64,000 nt of DNA from contig NZ_CADIJL010000011.1 of assembly GCF_902859695.1 (NCBI RefSeq), positions 62,001-126,000 on the forward strand. The letters run 5' to 3'. The stretch is from Achromobacter ruhlandii. GTDB taxonomy: Bacteria > Pseudomonadota > Gammaproteobacteria > Burkholderiales > Burkholderiaceae_B. The position numbers were made by a program, and so were the translations under genes. The notes under the pieces are model-generated. The model was not told where the DNA came from. It did not search any database and saw only the letters and a program-made list of their open reading frames with translations. This document shows positions 9,247 to 19,364 of this stretch, in pieces (the first letter of the stretch is position 1; every line of letters starts with the position of its first letter).

Positions 9247-9993
9247 ATGTCCAACGATTCCTCCGCGACCCCTCGAACCTCCCGCCCCGGCCCCGGCCTG
9301 CGGGTCGCCGCCGGCGTGCTGGTGGGGCTCCTGGCGGGCGGGGCGGCAGGGTATTACTACGCGCGCGGCGTCTACCAGCCGGTCGATGCGGTCGTGCTGA
9401 GCGCGGCGCAGGTCGAGACGCGTGACGAAGCCATGCGCCAGCAGGCGGTCCAGTTGCGCTACCTGCGCGGCCAGCTCGATACCGCCGACGGCGAACTGGT
9501 GATCGAGCGCTCGGCGCGCCAGGAACTCGAAACGCAGTTGCATGCCGCGCAGGCCGAAGTCGGCCGGGTGCGCGACCAGTTGGCGTTTTACGAGCAATTG
9601 CTGCCGCCGGGGCCGGAAGGCACCGTGGACATCCGTGGCGCCCAGATCGACCGCGAAGGCGGCGGGCTGCGCTACAAGGTGCTGCTGATGCGCAGCGGCC
9701 GCAACGGCGGCGCACAGTTCGCCGGCACCTTGCGGTTCCAGGCCACCGGCACGCTCAAGGGCGAAACCGTCACCGTCGACCTTGCGCCGATGCAGGTCAA
9801 GGCGGAAAGCGGGCCGATGCCCGCCACCGGTGAAACCACGACAGCGGCGTCGCTGGCCTTGCAGTTCGACCAGTACCAGCGCAGCCAGGGCGTCCTGGCC
9901 CTGCCCGAGGGATTTGTCCCCGAAAGCGTCACCATCAGCATCCTGGAGGGCGATGTGGTCCGTGCCTCCCGCAGTGTCAAGCTCGAACTTTGA
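9247..9993 (+). CDS. Membrane-anchored coiled-coil protein, DUF6776-like
   Basis: A 248-residue protein with one N-terminal membrane segment (VAAGVLVGLLAGGAAGYYYA, about residues 20-40). A predicted coiled coil follows (about 55-115, rich in Q, E and R), then a beta-rich C-terminal half. It resembles small conserved inner-membrane proteins of betaproteobacteria annotated as DUF6776; the family name is recalled, not searched. Topology suggests a short cytoplasmic tail and a periplasmic body. It sits between argC and erpA, 41 bases after argC. No catalytic motif is visible and the function is unknown. Confidence 0.7.
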   Translation: MSNDSSATPRTSRPGPGLRVAAGVLVGLLAGGAAGYYYARGVYQPVDAVVLSAAQVETRDEAMRQQAVQLRYLRGQLDTADGELVIERSARQELETQLHAAQAEVGRVRDQLAFYEQLLPPGPEGTVDIRGAQIDREGGGLRYKVLLMRSGRNGGAQFAGTLRFQATGTLKGETVTVDLAPMQVKAESGPMPATGETTTAASLALQFDQYQRSQGVLALPEGFVPESVTISILEGDVVRASRSVKLEL

Positions 9994-10079
9994 GTCCGGG
10001 CGGCGCCTGCGCTATAGTGACTACATGCGAGTGGCGCAGCCGCTCATCGGAATACGGCCCCAGCGGCCAGGAGTGAATC

Positions 10080-10451
10080 ATGAATGCAGTGACCGAAACC
10101 GTCGACCTGCAGGCCGCCCCGCCTGCTCCCCTGGTGTTCACCGACTCGGCGGCCGCCAAGGTCAAGGACCTGCTGGCCGAGGAAGGCAATCCCGAGCTGA
10201 AGCTGCGCGTGTTCGTGCAGGGCGGCGGCTGTTCGGGTTTCCAGTACGGTTTCACCTTCGATGAAGTCGTCAACGAAGACGACACCGTGCTCGACAAGGC
10301 CGGCGTGCAACTGCTGGTCGACCCCATGAGCTTCCAGTACCTGGTCGGCGCCGAGATCGACTACAAGGAAGACCTGGAAGGCGCCCAGTTCGTCATCCGC
10401 AATCCCAACGCCAGCACCACCTGCGGCTGCGGTTCGTCGTTCTCGGTGTAA
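10080..10451 (+). CDS. erpA: Iron-sulfur cluster insertion protein ErpA
   Basis: A 123-residue A-type carrier that passes Fe-S clusters to apo-enzymes, including isoprenoid synthesis proteins. Three conserved cysteines are seen: Cys51 in [11 protein letters not shown] and Cys115/Cys117 in TTCGCGSSF. The extended N-terminus ([14 protein letters not shown]) is usual for betaproteobacterial ErpA. AGGAG precedes the ATG. A bidirectional terminator follows. Confidence 0.95.
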   Translation: MNAVTETVDLQAAPPAPLVFTDSAAAKVKDLLAEEGNPELKLRVFVQGGGCSGFQYGFTFDEVVNEDDTVLDKAGVQLLVDPMSFQYLVGAEIDYKEDLEGAQFVIRNPNASTTCGCGSSFSV

Positions 10452-10504
10452 GCCGCGCTCGGCTTGATGCCGAGATGACGGCGCGGACCAAGCGTCCGGC
10501 CGAT

Positions 10505-10537
10505 AAAAAAGCCCTTCGGTTTTCCGAAGGGCTTTTT
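10505..10537. terminator. Bidirectional terminator between erpA and anmK
   Basis: GCCCTTCGG (10511-10519) pairs with CCGAAGGGC (10524-10532). Six A on the left and five T on the right mean it can work for erpA on the plus strand and for the converging anmK on the minus strand. Confidence 0.9.
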
Positions 10538-10556
10538 GCTGGGCGCGGGCCGCGTG

Positions 10557-11666
10557 TCAGGCGGGATATAGCGCGCCCAGGATACGCGGGCCGCGGGCGC
10601 CGGTGACGCTGGGCAGGCCGGCGGGTTGGCGCGCCAGGAAGGCCTGCGCCAGCCAGGCGAAGGCCAGCGCCTCGACCTGCTGCGCCGGGACGCCCAGGGC
10701 GTCGGTGGCATGCACCGGGCGCTGCAAGCAGTACGCCAATTCGCGCATCAGACCCGGGTTGCAGGCGCCGCCGCCGCACACGTAGAGTTCGCGCACGTCC
10801 GCGCCGGCGGCGTCGATGGCGTTGGCGACGGTGCGCGCCGTCAGGCGCTGCAATGTCGCCTGCACATCCTGCGGCGTCGGCTTGGGGCCGTCATAGGCCG
10901 CCAGCCGGTCGTCCAGCCAGCGCATGTTGAAGAGGTCGCGGCCGGTCGATTTGGGTGGCGGCAGCGCGAACCAGGGTTCGCTCGCGATCAGTTGTTCCAG
11001 CAGCGGCGCCAGCACCTGACCGCTCGCGGCCCAGCGGCCGTCGGCATCGTAGGGCAGGCCCAGGTGCCGCTGGCACCAGCCGTCCAGGAACACGTTGGCC
11101 GGACCGGTGTCGAAGCCGCGCGGCGCCTGGCCGGGCGCCAGCAGCGTGACATTGGCGATGCCGCCCAGGTTGAGCACCGCGCGGCCTTGCGGCGCGCCGA
11201 ACACGGCCGCGTGAAAGGGCGGCACCAGCGGCGCGCCCTGGCCGCCAGCGGCCACATCGCGGCTGCGGAAGTCGGCCACCACATCGATGCCGGTCAGCTC
11301 GGCCAGCAGGGCGGGCGCGTTCAATTGCACGGTATAGCCGCTGTCGGGGCGGTGGCGCACCGTCTGGCCATGGGCGCCGATGGCGGCAATGTCCTGTGCC
11401 CGCAGGCCGGCGGCGGCCAGCAGGTCGGCGCTCACCTGCGCATACAGGCGGGCCAGTTCGTTGGCGGCGAGCGCGGCGCGGGCGAGCTCGTCGTCGCCGG
11501 CCTGGTTCAGCGCCAGGAATTCGGTGCGCAGCGCCGCTGGCATCGGCAGGCTGGCGCTGGCCAGCACCTGCGGCGGCTGGCCGTCGCGCAGGCGCGCCAG
11601 GACGCCGTCGACGCCGTCCACGCTGGTGCCGGACATCAGGCCGATGAAGTGCTGGGGTACGGTCAT
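10557..11666 (-). CDS. anmK: Anhydro-N-acetylmuramic acid kinase
   Basis: A 369-residue cytosolic kinase that opens and phosphorylates 1,6-anhydro-MurNAc from recycled peptidoglycan to give MurNAc-6-phosphate. Visible family motifs are [15 protein letters not shown] at the N-terminus (phosphate loop), the HGQTVRH block, and the [15 protein letters not shown] adenosine-binding motif near the C-terminus. Its neighbour upstream is an M23 peptidoglycan peptidase, and both act on cell-wall turnover, but a terminator separates them. Confidence 0.95.
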   Translation of the reverse strand: MTVPQHFIGLMSGTSVDGVDGVLARLRDGQPPQVLASASLPMPAALRTEFLALNQAGDDELARAALAANELARLYAQVSADLLAAAGLRAQDIAAIGAHGQTVRHRPDSGYTVQLNAPALLAELTGIDVVADFRSRDVAAGGQGAPLVPPFHAAVFGAPQGRAVLNLGGIANVTLLAPGQAPRGFDTGPANVFLDGWCQRHLGLPYDADGRWAASGQVLAPLLEQLIASEPWFALPPPKSTGRDLFNMRWLDDRLAAYDGPKPTPQDVQATLQRLTARTVANAIDAAGADVRELYVCGGGACNPGLMRELAYCLQRPVHATDALGVPAQQVEALAFAWLAQAFLARQPAGLPSVTGARGPRILGALYPA

Positions 11667-11681
11667 GTCGGGGCTGCCTGG

Positions 11682-11718
11682 AAAAAAAAGCGGCCCGGCA
11701 TCGAGATGCGCGGGCCGC
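11682..11718 (-). terminator. Terminator of the M23 peptidase gene
   Basis: Read on the minus strand, GCGGCCCG (11718-11711) pairs with CGGGCCGC (11697-11690), followed by eight T (complement of the A run at 11682-11689). It lies between the peptidase and anmK. Confidence 0.85.
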
Positions 11719-11745
11719 CTTGCGGGTGCGTCATGCAGGTCCGCC

Positions 11746-13158
11746 TCAGCGGCTGGCCACGTTGGTCAGCGCGTCGGGCAGGGTCTGCTGGAATTCGGTG
11801 AGCAGCTGGATCTGCTGCTTGTACGGCGCCACGGCCTGGTTGAAGGCGCGGATCTCGGCGGGCTCCAGGGCGCGGGCGACGGGCAGGTCGACCGACAGCG
11901 GGTCGATCGGCTGGTTGTCGACGCGGAACTCGTAGTGCAGGTGCGGACCGGTGGCCCAGCCGGTGGCGCCGACGTAGCCGATCAGTTGGCCCTGCGAGAT
12001 CTTGCTGCCCTTGGTGATGCCTTCGGCGATGCGGCTCTGGTGAGCGTACAGCGTCGAGTACTTGCCGTGGTGCTTGATGATGACCACGTTGCCGTAGCCG
12101 TTCTGCCAGCCCGAGAACTCCACCGTGCCGTCGGCCGTGGAGTGGATCGGCGTGCCCGAGGGCGCGGCGTAGTCCACGCCCTTGTGGCCGGTCCAGGTCT
12201 TGTGGATCGGATGCATGCGCATGCCGAACGTCGAGCTGATGCGGCTGAACTTCAGGGCGGTGCGCAGGAACGCGCCGCGCAGGCTGGTGCCGTCGAAGTC
12301 GTAGTACGAGCCGGTCTTGTTGTTGTCGGCGCTGAACCAGACGGCGGAGTAGGTCTTGCCGCCGTTGATGAACTCCAGGGCCAGCACGCGGCCGGCGCCG
12401 GCGTAGCGGCCGTCGTGCGAGCGCACTTCGTAGACCACGCGGAACTGGTCGCCCTGGCGCAGGTCGCGCAGGAAGTCGATCTTGGCGCTGAGGATGTCGG
12501 CCATCTGCATGGTGACCGAATCCGGGATGCCGGCCGCATCGGTGGCGCCGAACAGCGAGGAGCGGATGGTGCCCACGGCGACGCGGGTCTGGCGATCGGT
12601 GCTCTCGGTGATTTCCTCGGCCTTGTAGCCGTTGTCGGTGCGCGCCACGTGCAGCATGCGGGTGACGACCTGGCCGTCAGCCTCGTTGCCGGGGGTGTGG
12701 ATGTAGCGCAGCCAGATCAGGTTGCCTTCCGCGTCGGTCGCGGCCTGCACCGAACGACCCGGGTACAGCTTGTAGATGCTGCGCGCGCTGGCGTCGTGGG
12801 TGAGGAAGGTCTGCAGATCCGGGGAATCCAGTTCCAGGCGCTGCAGCACGGCGGCCAGCGTGTCGCCCGCGCGGATGCGGGTTTCGCTGATGTAGGGCGC
12901 GGCGCTGGGCGTGCTGACTTCGACCTGTTCGGTGGTCAGCGGCAGGATGCTCTGGATGACGCGGGTGGGGGGGATTTCGCTGCGGTCGGGTTGCTGCACC
13001 ATGCCCAAGGCGGCGGCGCCGGCAAACAGACCCATGGCGGTGACGAGGAGAGTGCGACGGAGAAGTCCCGAGCGATGGGGCTTGGGTTCGACGGGCGCAA
13101 ACACGGCAGCAACTTTGCGCTTGATGCTACTCGCCAGGTCGTGGAGGCCACGATTCAT
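11746..13158 (-). CDS. M23 family peptidoglycan DD-endopeptidase (MepM-like)
   Basis: A 470-residue protein with one N-terminal membrane anchor (about residues 33-52), an opacity/LysM-like domain ([13 protein letters not shown], about 95-135), and a C-terminal lysostaphin-type M23 domain. The zinc ligands are visible as His325 and Asp329 in [10 protein letters not shown] and His408 in PHLHYEF, with His373 in YAHQS. The active site is therefore intact. Related MepM proteins cut the D-Ala to mDAP cross-links so that the murein sac can grow. It is divergent from tyrS, a neighbourhood common in betaproteobacteria. Confidence 0.9.
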   Translation of the reverse strand: MNRGLHDLASSIKRKVAAVFAPVEPKPHRSGLLRRTLLVTAMGLFAGAAALGMVQQPDRSEIPPTRVIQSILPLTTEQVEVSTPSAAPYISETRIRAGDTLAAVLQRLELDSPDLQTFLTHDASARSIYKLYPGRSVQAATDAEGNLIWLRYIHTPGNEADGQVVTRMLHVARTDNGYKAEEITESTDRQTRVAVGTIRSSLFGATDAAGIPDSVTMQMADILSAKIDFLRDLRQGDQFRVVYEVRSHDGRYAGAGRVLALEFINGGKTYSAVWFSADNNKTGSYYDFDGTSLRGAFLRTALKFSRISSTFGMRMHPIHKTWTGHKGVDYAAPSGTPIHSTADGTVEFSGWQNGYGNVVIIKHHGKYSTLYAHQSRIAEGITKGSKISQGQLIGYVGATGWATGPHLHYEFRVDNQPIDPLSVDLPVARALEPAEIRAFNQAVAPYKQQIQLLTEFQQTLPDALTNVASR

Positions 13159-13417
13159 CGTGAAGATACCCTCTCAGGTGGCATGAGCTCGCAGGGTGCG
13201 TGACACGAACGGCCCCCGCGCGCCACGTTTTCCGGGGCAAGGGCTGGCGCGGGGCGCATCTTGTGAACAACGGGTGGTAACCGGACGCGCAACTGCGTAT
13301 ATATGACAGTTGCGTATGATTAGGGCGGTATCCTAGCTGATTCGGCTAGAATTTTCGATAGTTTTCGTCACTTTTTACACCTTTTTATCGGCTGAAGCCG
13401 TCGCGGCCCCCCTAAAA

Positions 13418-14647
13418 ATGTCACCTTCAGAAGCCCCCATCACCCCCGAAGTCGAAGCCGATCTGCGTATTGCCAAGCGCGGATGCGATGAGCTGCTGGT
13501 CGAGTCCGAATTCGCCCGCAAGCTGGCCCGCAGCCGCGCCACCGGCGTGCCGCTGCGGATCAAGCTGGGGCTGGACCCGACCGCGCCGGACATCCATCTG
13601 GGGCACACCGTGGTGCTCAACAAGATGCGCCAGTTGCAGGACCTGGGCCACGAGGTCATCTTCCTGATCGGCGACTTCACCTCGACCATCGGCGATCCCA
13701 GCGGCCGCAACAGCACCCGCCCACCGCTGACGCGCGAGCAGATCGAGGCCAACGCCAAGACCTACTATGCGCAGGCCAGCCTGGTGCTGGATCCGGCCCG
13801 CACCGAGATCCGTTACAACTCCGAGTGGTGCGACCCGCTGGGCGCGCGCGGCATGATCCAGCTGGCGTCGCGCTATACCGTGGCGCGCATGATGGAGCGC
13901 GAGGATTTCACCAAGCGCTTCAAGGGCGGCATCCCGATTTCGGTGCATGAATTCCTGTACCCGCTGATGCAGGGCTACGACTCGGTGGCGCTGAAGTCCG
14001 ATCTGGAGCTGGGGGGCACCGATCAGAAGTTCAACCTGCTGGTCGGCCGCGAACTGCAGAAGGAGTATGGACAGGAGCCGCAGTGCATCCTGACGATGCC
14101 GCTGCTGGTCGGCACCGACGGCGTCGAGAAGATGTCCAAGTCCAAGGGCAACTACATCGGCATTTCGGAGTCGCCCGATTCGATGTTCGGCAAGCTGATG
14201 TCGATTTCCGACACGCTGATGTGGCGCTACTTCGAGCTGCTGTCGTTCCGCTCGCTGGAAGACATCGCCGCGCTGCGCCAGGAGATCGACGGCGGCCGCA
14301 ATCCGCGCGACGCCAAGGTCATGCTGGCCCAGGAAATCATCGCGCGTTTCCACTCGGCCAAGGCGGCCGACGACGCGCTGGCCGCGTTCGAGGCACGTTT
14401 CCGCGACGACGCGATTCCGGAGGACATGCCCGAGGTCAGCATCGGCGGCGCGCCGGTCGGCATCCTCAAGCTGCTGCGCGAGGCCGGGCTGGTGGCATCG
14501 GGTTCCGAGGCCCAGCGCAACGTCGAGCAGGGCGGGGTGCGCGTCAATGGCGACCGGGTCGAAGACAAATCGTTGCAACTGCCTGCCGGGACTTACGTCG
14601 TCCAGGTGGGCAAGCGCAAGTTCGCGCGTGTTAAGTTGAACCCATAA
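13418..14647 (+). CDS. tyrS: Tyrosyl-tRNA synthetase
   Basis: A 409-residue class I aminoacyl-tRNA synthetase. The HIGH-type motif is HLGH at residues 60-63 and the KMSKS loop is at 238-242. A C-terminal S4 RNA-binding domain ([16 protein letters not shown]) is present. The length and the HLGH variant match the TyrZ-like form common in betaproteobacteria. ATG at 13418 lies just after an AT-rich upstream region, which should hold the divergent promoters for tyrS and the M23 peptidase. Confidence 0.96.
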   Translation: MSPSEAPITPEVEADLRIAKRGCDELLVESEFARKLARSRATGVPLRIKLGLDPTAPDIHLGHTVVLNKMRQLQDLGHEVIFLIGDFTSTIGDPSGRNSTRPPLTREQIEANAKTYYAQASLVLDPARTEIRYNSEWCDPLGARGMIQLASRYTVARMMEREDFTKRFKGGIPISVHEFLYPLMQGYDSVALKSDLELGGTDQKFNLLVGRELQKEYGQEPQCILTMPLLVGTDGVEKMSKSKGNYIGISESPDSMFGKLMSISDTLMWRYFELLSFRSLEDIAALRQEIDGGRNPRDAKVMLAQEIIARFHSAKAADDALAAFEARFRDDAIPEDMPEVSIGGAPVGILKLLREAGLVASGSEAQRNVEQGGVRVNGDRVEDKSLQLPAGTYVVQVGKRKFARVKLNP

Positions 14648-14719
14648 TCGCGAAGATTTTGATACGCTGGAGGGACGTTCAAGGCTGGAATGCCTTCGCA
14701 GCACTTCAAGGAGCACGAC

Positions 14720-15376
14720 ATGAAACTTTCGAGTTTGTCTTTTTCCGATCACGAGTCGATTCCGGAGCGCTACGCCTTCGGCAAGATCGATGCGCAATCG
14801 CACGTCGCGCTGGCTGACAACTACAACCCGCAGTTTTCCTGGGACGACGTCCCGGCGGGCACGCAGTCGTTCGCCTTGATCTGCCACGATCCGGACGTTC
14901 CCTCCAAGCCCGACGACGTCAACCAGGAGGGACGCGAAGTCCCCGCCGACCTGCCGCGCGTGGATTTCTTCCACTGGGTGCTGGTCGACCTGGCGGCCGA
15001 CATGCGCGAAATCGACGAAGGCGCCTTTTCCAGCGGCATCACGCCGCGCGGCAAGGGCGGCCCGCTGGCGCCGCTGGATGCCCGCCAGGGCATCAACTCG
15101 TACTCGTCCTGGTTCGCCAACGACCACGACATGAGCGGCGACTATTTCGGCTATGACGGCCCGTGCCCGCCCTGGAACGACGCGCTGGTGCACCGTTACG
15201 TGTTCACCTTGTACGCGCTGGACGTGCGCACGTTGAACTTGCAAGGGGCATTCACGGGCGAGGACGCGTTGCGGGCCATCCAGAAGCACGTGCTGGCGCA
15301 GGCGTCGCTGACGGGCACCTATACGCTCAACCCGAAGCTGGCGCCCAAGCAGATCGGGGCGACCTCGGCGTCCTGA
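14720..15376 (+). CDS. YbhB/YbcL family Raf kinase inhibitor-like protein (PEBP fold)
   Basis: A 218-residue cytosolic protein of the phosphatidylethanolamine-binding fold. The signature blocks are the FALICHDPDVP region (about residues 52-62), the HWVLVDLAAD segment and YDGPCPPWND...HRYVFTLYALD. ATG at 14720 is chosen because AAGGAG lies 6 bases upstream. The bacterial family has no settled function. It follows tyrS by 72 bases and may be co-transcribed with it. Confidence 0.88.
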   Translation: MKLSSLSFSDHESIPERYAFGKIDAQSHVALADNYNPQFSWDDVPAGTQSFALICHDPDVPSKPDDVNQEGREVPADLPRVDFFHWVLVDLAADMREIDEGAFSSGITPRGKGGPLAPLDARQGINSYSSWFANDHDMSGDYFGYDGPCPPWNDALVHRYVFTLYALDVRTLNLQGAFTGEDALRAIQKHVLAQASLTGTYTLNPKLAPKQIGATSAS

Positions 15377-15390
15377 TTGCCGCGATCAGC

Positions 15391-15422
15391 AAAAAGGGCC
15401 GCATTCGATGCGGCCCTTTTTT
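15391..15422. terminator. Bidirectional terminator between YbhB-like gene and LysE gene
   Basis: GGGCCGCAT (15396-15404) pairs with ATGCGGCCC (15408-15416) around TCG, with five A before and six T after. It serves both converging genes. Confidence 0.92.
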
Positions 15423-15455
15423 ATTTCCGACATATCCGTCGGACGCGTCGCGCCC

Positions 15456-16094
15456 TCAGGCGCCTGCGCGCTTCAGGCGCAACAGCGCCACGCCGAAGGC
15501 CACGAATACCGAACCCACGGCCCGGTTGATCCAGCGCACCGCGCGCGGCTGCTGGAACAGTCGGCGGGCGCGGCGCGCCAGCAGGCCGTAGGCCAGCAGT
15601 GACGGCAGCGACAGGCCCATGAAGATGCCGGTCAGGATGAAGAACTGCGGCAGCAGCGGTTCGGCCGCGTTCAGGAACTGCGGGAACAGCGCGGTGAAGA
15701 ACAGGATGGGCTTGGGATTCAGGCCGGCCACGAAGGTCGCTTCGAGATACAGCGCCAGCGCGCCGCGCGGCGGGCGGCCGGCGCTGTCGGGCGGCGGCGC
15801 GGCCACGCTGCTGCGGCCCAGCAGATGGCGCAGGCCCAGGTAGATCAGGTAGGCGGCGCCGGCGATCTTGAGCGCGGCGAACAGCAGGGCGGACGATTGC
15901 AGCACCACGCCCAGGCCCAGCATGGCGGCGGCGGACAAGAGGAACAGGCCGGTGACATTGCCCAGCGACGAGGGCAGCACCGCGCGCAGGCCGCCGGCGG
16001 CGCCATTGCGCATGGCCAGGATGCTGGCGGGGCCGGGGGTGACGACGCTGACGGCGGCGACCAGGGTGTACGCGATCAAAGTCTGGGTTTGCAT
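15456..16094 (-). CDS. LysE/RhtB family amino acid exporter
   Basis: A 212-residue membrane protein with about six hydrophobic segments. The signature VTPGPASILAMRNGAAGG follows the first helix, and FFTALFPQF and a GLNPKPILF segment are typical of LysE/RhtB exporters of amino acids or homoserine lactones. The substrate cannot be told from sequence. The C-terminal tail is basic (LRLKRAGA). It is transcribed away from glyA, with a 205-bp shared upstream region. Confidence 0.88.
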   Translation of the reverse strand: MQTQTLIAYTLVAAVSVVTPGPASILAMRNGAAGGLRAVLPSSLGNVTGLFLLSAAAMLGLGVVLQSSALLFAALKIAGAAYLIYLGLRHLLGRSSVAAPPPDSAGRPPRGALALYLEATFVAGLNPKPILFFTALFPQFLNAAEPLLPQFFILTGIFMGLSLPSLLAYGLLARRARRLFQQPRAVRWINRAVGSVFVAFGVALLRLKRAGA

Positions 16095-16299
16095 GAAAGT
16101 TTCTCAAGTCGGGTTGAGCGCGTTTTCCAGCCATGGACGGATGCCCGAATTTTCGCGCCCTTGGCGGGAATTTTGCCGCCATTCGGGGCATTTTGGCGAC
16201 AGGGGAAGCGGCGCGACGCGGTAAACTATCCGTCATTATCCGGGTTTACCCACCCGGGCGCAGTTTCCTCCTCTCTTACCGCCTCAGGAACCCCCCGTC

Positions 16300-17550
16300 A
16301 TGTTTGACCGCAACCTCACCCTCTCCAAGGCTGACCCGGATGTCTGGGCCGCCATCCAGAAGGAAGACGTTCGCCAGGAACAGCACATCGAGCTGATCGC
16401 TTCGGAGAACTACGCCAGCCCGGCCGTCATGGAAGCCCAGGGCACGCAGCTCACGAACAAGTACGCCGAAGGCTACCCGGGCAAGCGCTACTACGGCGGT
16501 TGCGAATACGTCGACGTGGTCGAGCAGCTGGCCATCGACCGCCTGAAGCAGATCTTCGGCGCTGAAGCCGCCAACGTGCAGCCCAACTCGGGTTCGCAGG
16601 CCAACCAGGGCGTGTACATGGCCGTCCTGAAGCCGGGCGACACGGTGCTGGGCATGAGCCTGGCCGAAGGCGGCCACCTGACGCACGGCGCCTCGGTCAA
16701 CGCCTCGGGCAAGCTGTACAACTTCATCTCGTACGGCCTGGACGAAAACGAAGTCCTGAACTACGCCCAGGTCGAGCAGCTGGCCAAGGAACACAAGCCC
16801 AAGCTGATCGTCGCCGGCGCCTCGGCCTACGCCCTGCACATCGACTTCGAGCGCATGGCCCGCATCGCCCACGACAACGGCGCGCTGTTCATGGTCGACA
16901 TCGCCCACTACGCCGGCCTGGTGGCCGGCGGCGCCTACCCCAACCCGGTGCCGCACGCCGACTTCGTCACCTCGACCACGCACAAGTCGCTGCGCGGCCC
17001 GCGCGGCGGCGTCATCATGATGAAGGCCGAGTTCGAAAAGGCCGTCAATTCGGCCATCTTCCCCGGCATCCAGGGCGGTCCGCTGATGCACGTCATCGCC
17101 GGCAAGGCGGTGGCTTTCAAGGAAGCGCTGGAACCCGAATTCAAGACCTACGCGCAGCAAGTGGTCAAGAACGCCAAGGTGCTGGCCGACACGCTGGTCA
17201 AGCGCGGCCTGCGCATCGTCTCGGGCCGCACCGAAAGCCACGTCATGCTGGTGGACCTGCGCTCCAAGGGCATCACGGGCAAGGAAGCCGAAGCCGTGCT
17301 GGGCCAGGCCCACATCACGGTCAACAAGAACGCCATCCCGAACGATCCGGAAAAGCCTTTCGTGACCAGCGGCATCCGCCTGGGCACCCCGGCCATGACG
17401 ACCCGCGGCTTCACCGAAGCCGAGGCCGAGCTGACCGCCAACCTGATCGCCGACGTGCTGGACAACCCGCGCGACGAAGCCAACATCGCCGCCGTGCGCG
17501 CCAAGGTCAACGAACTGACCTCGCGCCTGCCGGTGTACGGCAAGAAGTAA
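16300..17550 (+). CDS. glyA: Serine hydroxymethyltransferase
   Basis: A 416-residue PLP enzyme converting serine and tetrahydrofolate to glycine and methylene-tetrahydrofolate. The PLP lysine is Lys229 in [14 protein letters not shown]. The N-terminal [19 protein letters not shown] and [15 protein letters not shown] blocks are diagnostic. A strong terminator follows, then nrdR, a frequent neighbour. Confidence 0.97.
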   Translation: MFDRNLTLSKADPDVWAAIQKEDVRQEQHIELIASENYASPAVMEAQGTQLTNKYAEGYPGKRYYGGCEYVDVVEQLAIDRLKQIFGAEAANVQPNSGSQANQGVYMAVLKPGDTVLGMSLAEGGHLTHGASVNASGKLYNFISYGLDENEVLNYAQVEQLAKEHKPKLIVAGASAYALHIDFERMARIAHDNGALFMVDIAHYAGLVAGGAYPNPVPHADFVTSTTHKSLRGPRGGVIMMKAEFEKAVNSAIFPGIQGGPLMHVIAGKAVAFKEALEPEFKTYAQQVVKNAKVLADTLVKRGLRIVSGRTESHVMLVDLRSKGITGKEAEAVLGQAHITVNKNAIPNDPEKPFVTSGIRLGTPAMTTRGFTEAEAELTANLIADVLDNPRDEANIAAVRAKVNELTSRLPVYGKK

Positions 17551-17583
17551 TGCGACGGCGGATTTTTTCCGCCCGTGGCTGAC

Positions 17584-17619
17584 AAGGACGGCTCCGCAAG
17601 GGGCCGTCCTTTTGTTTTC
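17584..17619 (+). terminator. Intrinsic terminator of glyA
   Basis: AAGGACGGC (17584-17592) pairs with GCCGTCCTT (17603-17611), followed by TTTGTTTT. Confidence 0.85.
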
Positions 17620-17756
17620 AGGCCAATGGCGCTTGCGCGCCGGCGGTCATCGTGGCAAAAATAATAGGGACGAATTTGTCATAGTCGACGCGGACAGACT
17701 GTCGCATCGTTACAATATCGGCGAATTATTGCTTTCCGTGTTTTCAGGGATCACAC

Positions 17757-18236
17757 ATGCGGTGTCCATTTTGCGGCAACTCCGAAACGCAGGTCGTCGA
17801 CAGCCGTGTCTCGGAAGAGGGCGACGCGATCCGCCGCCGGCGCCGTTGCCAGTCCTGTGACAAGCGCTTCACCACTTACGAGCGGGTGGAGCTGGCGCTG
17901 CCTTCCGTGGTCAAGCGCAACGGCAGCCGCAGCGACTACGATCCCGCCAAGCTGCGCGCCAGCCTGAGCCTGGCGCTGCGCAAGCGTCCGGTCAGCACCG
18001 AGGACGTGGACGCCGCCGTGGCCCGCATCGAGGAACAGCTGCTGGCCAGCGGCCTGCGCGAAGTGGCCTCCGGGCATATCGGCGAGTTGGTCATGAACGA
18101 GCTGCGCAAGCTCGACAAGGTGGCCTATGTGCGCTTCGCCTCGGTCTACAAGAGCTTCGAGGACATCGGCGAGTTCGTCGAGGCGATCCGCGAGATGCAG
18201 GGACCGGTGCTGCCCGGCAAGCTGCGCAAGGAGTGA
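17757..18236 (+). CDS. nrdR: Transcriptional repressor NrdR of ribonucleotide reductase genes
   Basis: A 159-residue regulator. The zinc ribbon has Cys3, Cys6, Cys31 and Cys34 ([17 protein letters not shown]), followed by an ATP-cone domain ([16 protein letters not shown]). NrdR senses ATP/dATP and represses ribonucleotide reductase promoters. The ATG is at the expected position, and the protein begins directly with the zinc finger as in all homologues. A degenerate repeat tract follows. Confidence 0.96.
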   Translation: MRCPFCGNSETQVVDSRVSEEGDAIRRRRRCQSCDKRFTTYERVELALPSVVKRNGSRSDYDPAKLRASLSLALRKRPVSTEDVDAAVARIEEQLLASGLREVASGHIGELVMNELRKLDKVAYVRFASVYKSFEDIGEFVEAIREMQGPVLPGKLRKE

Positions 18237-18260
18237 TGCCGTCGCGCGGGTCGGCCTATC

Positions 18261-18350
18261 GCAGCCTGGTTTGTCGCAGCCCGGCTTGTCGCGGCCCGGC
18301 CCGACGCGGCCCGGCCTGACGCAGCCGGCCCTGGCGCGGCCTGATCCGCA
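18261..18350. repeat. Six degenerate 15-bp tandem repeats in the nrdR-GlxA intergenic space
   Basis: Six consecutive 15-bp units resembling GCGGCCCGGCCTGAC are read from 18261 (18261, 18276, 18291, 18306, 18321, 18336). They lie between the converging nrdR and GlxA-family genes. Units 3 and 4 differ at a single position. No coding role is evident. Confidence 0.8.
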
Positions 18351-18392
18351 GGCGGCCGCGGTGGCGCTACCGGCGGTTTGCCGCCCGGCGCG

Positions 18393-19358
18393 CTACGGCG
18401 CCACCGTTCGCGCCATGCTGGGCGTCTGCGGCTGGAACCGGCGCCACACGCGGCGCAGGTGCTGGGCCGAGCCGAAGCCCGATTTCTCCGCCACCAGCTC
18501 CAGGTTCAAGCGCGTTTCGCGCAGCATGTCGCGCGCCAGCGCCACGCGTATCTGATACAGGTAGTCCATCGGCGTGCAGCCTGCGTGCTCGCGGAACAGC
18601 CGCGTCAGGTGGCGCGGGCTGGTGTGGGCCTGTTCGGCCAGCGACTGCGCCGACCACGGCGCCGCCGGGTTGCGCACCACCGCGTCCTGCACGCGGTGCA
18701 CGCCCGGATGCATGTGGTTGCGGTGTTCCAGCCAGGGCGACAGCGCCGAGTCGGTGCCGGCGCGGCGCTGGTACACCACCATGTCGCGCGCCACTTCGCT
18801 GGCCACGCGCGGGCCGCAATGGCGCGACACCATGTGCAGCGCCAGGTCGATGCCGGCGGTGATGCCGGCGCTGCTGACCAGATTGCCGTCTTCCACGAAG
18901 ATGCGGTTGTCGTGCAGCCGGGCGCTGGGATCCAGGTCGGCCAGTTGCGCCAGGCAGCTATGGTGGGTGGTGCATTCGCGTTGGCGCGTCAGGCCTGCCG
19001 CCGCGGCGAACAGGGCGCCGGCGCAGACCGTCATCAGCGTGAAGCCGTCGGCCGGATGGCGGGCCGCCAGCCAGTCGATGATGAGGCGGGCCTCGGGCTC
19101 ATCCAGGCGGATGTGCTTGCCGACCACGCCGGACACGATCACCAGCGCCTCGGGCGGCAGTTTCTCGGGCAGCGGCTGGATCCGGGCCAGGTGCAGCCCG
19201 GGAATGCCGCTTTCGATTTCGGTGGACGGACCGCAGAAATGCTGGGCGAAGGCGTCCGGGCACAGCTTGTTGGCGACCCGGAACGCCTCGGCCGGCCCGG
19301 CCACGTCGAGCAGCACGATTCCCCGGGGCAGGACGAAGTGCACGGGAATCATGGCCAT
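18393..19358 (-). CDS. GlxA-family AraC-type transcriptional regulator
   Basis: A 321-residue protein with an N-terminal DJ-1/PfpI-like domain (residues about 1-190; FVLPRGIVLLDVAGPAEAF at the start) and a C-terminal AraC double helix-turn-helix (about 215-315). The CAGALFAAAAGL stretch contains the nucleophile-elbow position of this fold. In GlxA proteins this domain usually senses a ligand rather than acting as a peptidase. It starts 6 bases after the stop of the isochorismatase-family gene, so the two form an operon and the regulator may control it. Confidence 0.88.
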   Translation of the reverse strand: MAMIPVHFVLPRGIVLLDVAGPAEAFRVANKLCPDAFAQHFCGPSTEIESGIPGLHLARIQPLPEKLPPEALVIVSGVVGKHIRLDEPEARLIIDWLAARHPADGFTLMTVCAGALFAAAAGLTRQRECTTHHSCLAQLADLDPSARLHDNRIFVEDGNLVSSAGITAGIDLALHMVSRHCGPRVASEVARDMVVYQRRAGTDSALSPWLEHRNHMHPGVHRVQDAVVRNPAAPWSAQSLAEQAHTSPRHLTRLFREHAGCTPMDYLYQIRVALARDMLRETRLNLELVAEKSGFGSAQHLRRVWRRFQPQTPSMARTVAP

Positions 19359-19364
19359 GGCGTC

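Noticed and set aside
15174..15199. GGAAC-N16-GTTAC inside the YbhB-like coding sequence
   Set aside because: It lies within a coding gene, far from any start and outside the secretion island. It is treated as a chance match and shows that the motif needs positional support.
16095..16299. Glycine or folate riboswitch before glyA
   Set aside because: No conserved aptamer elements could be recognised in the short gap.
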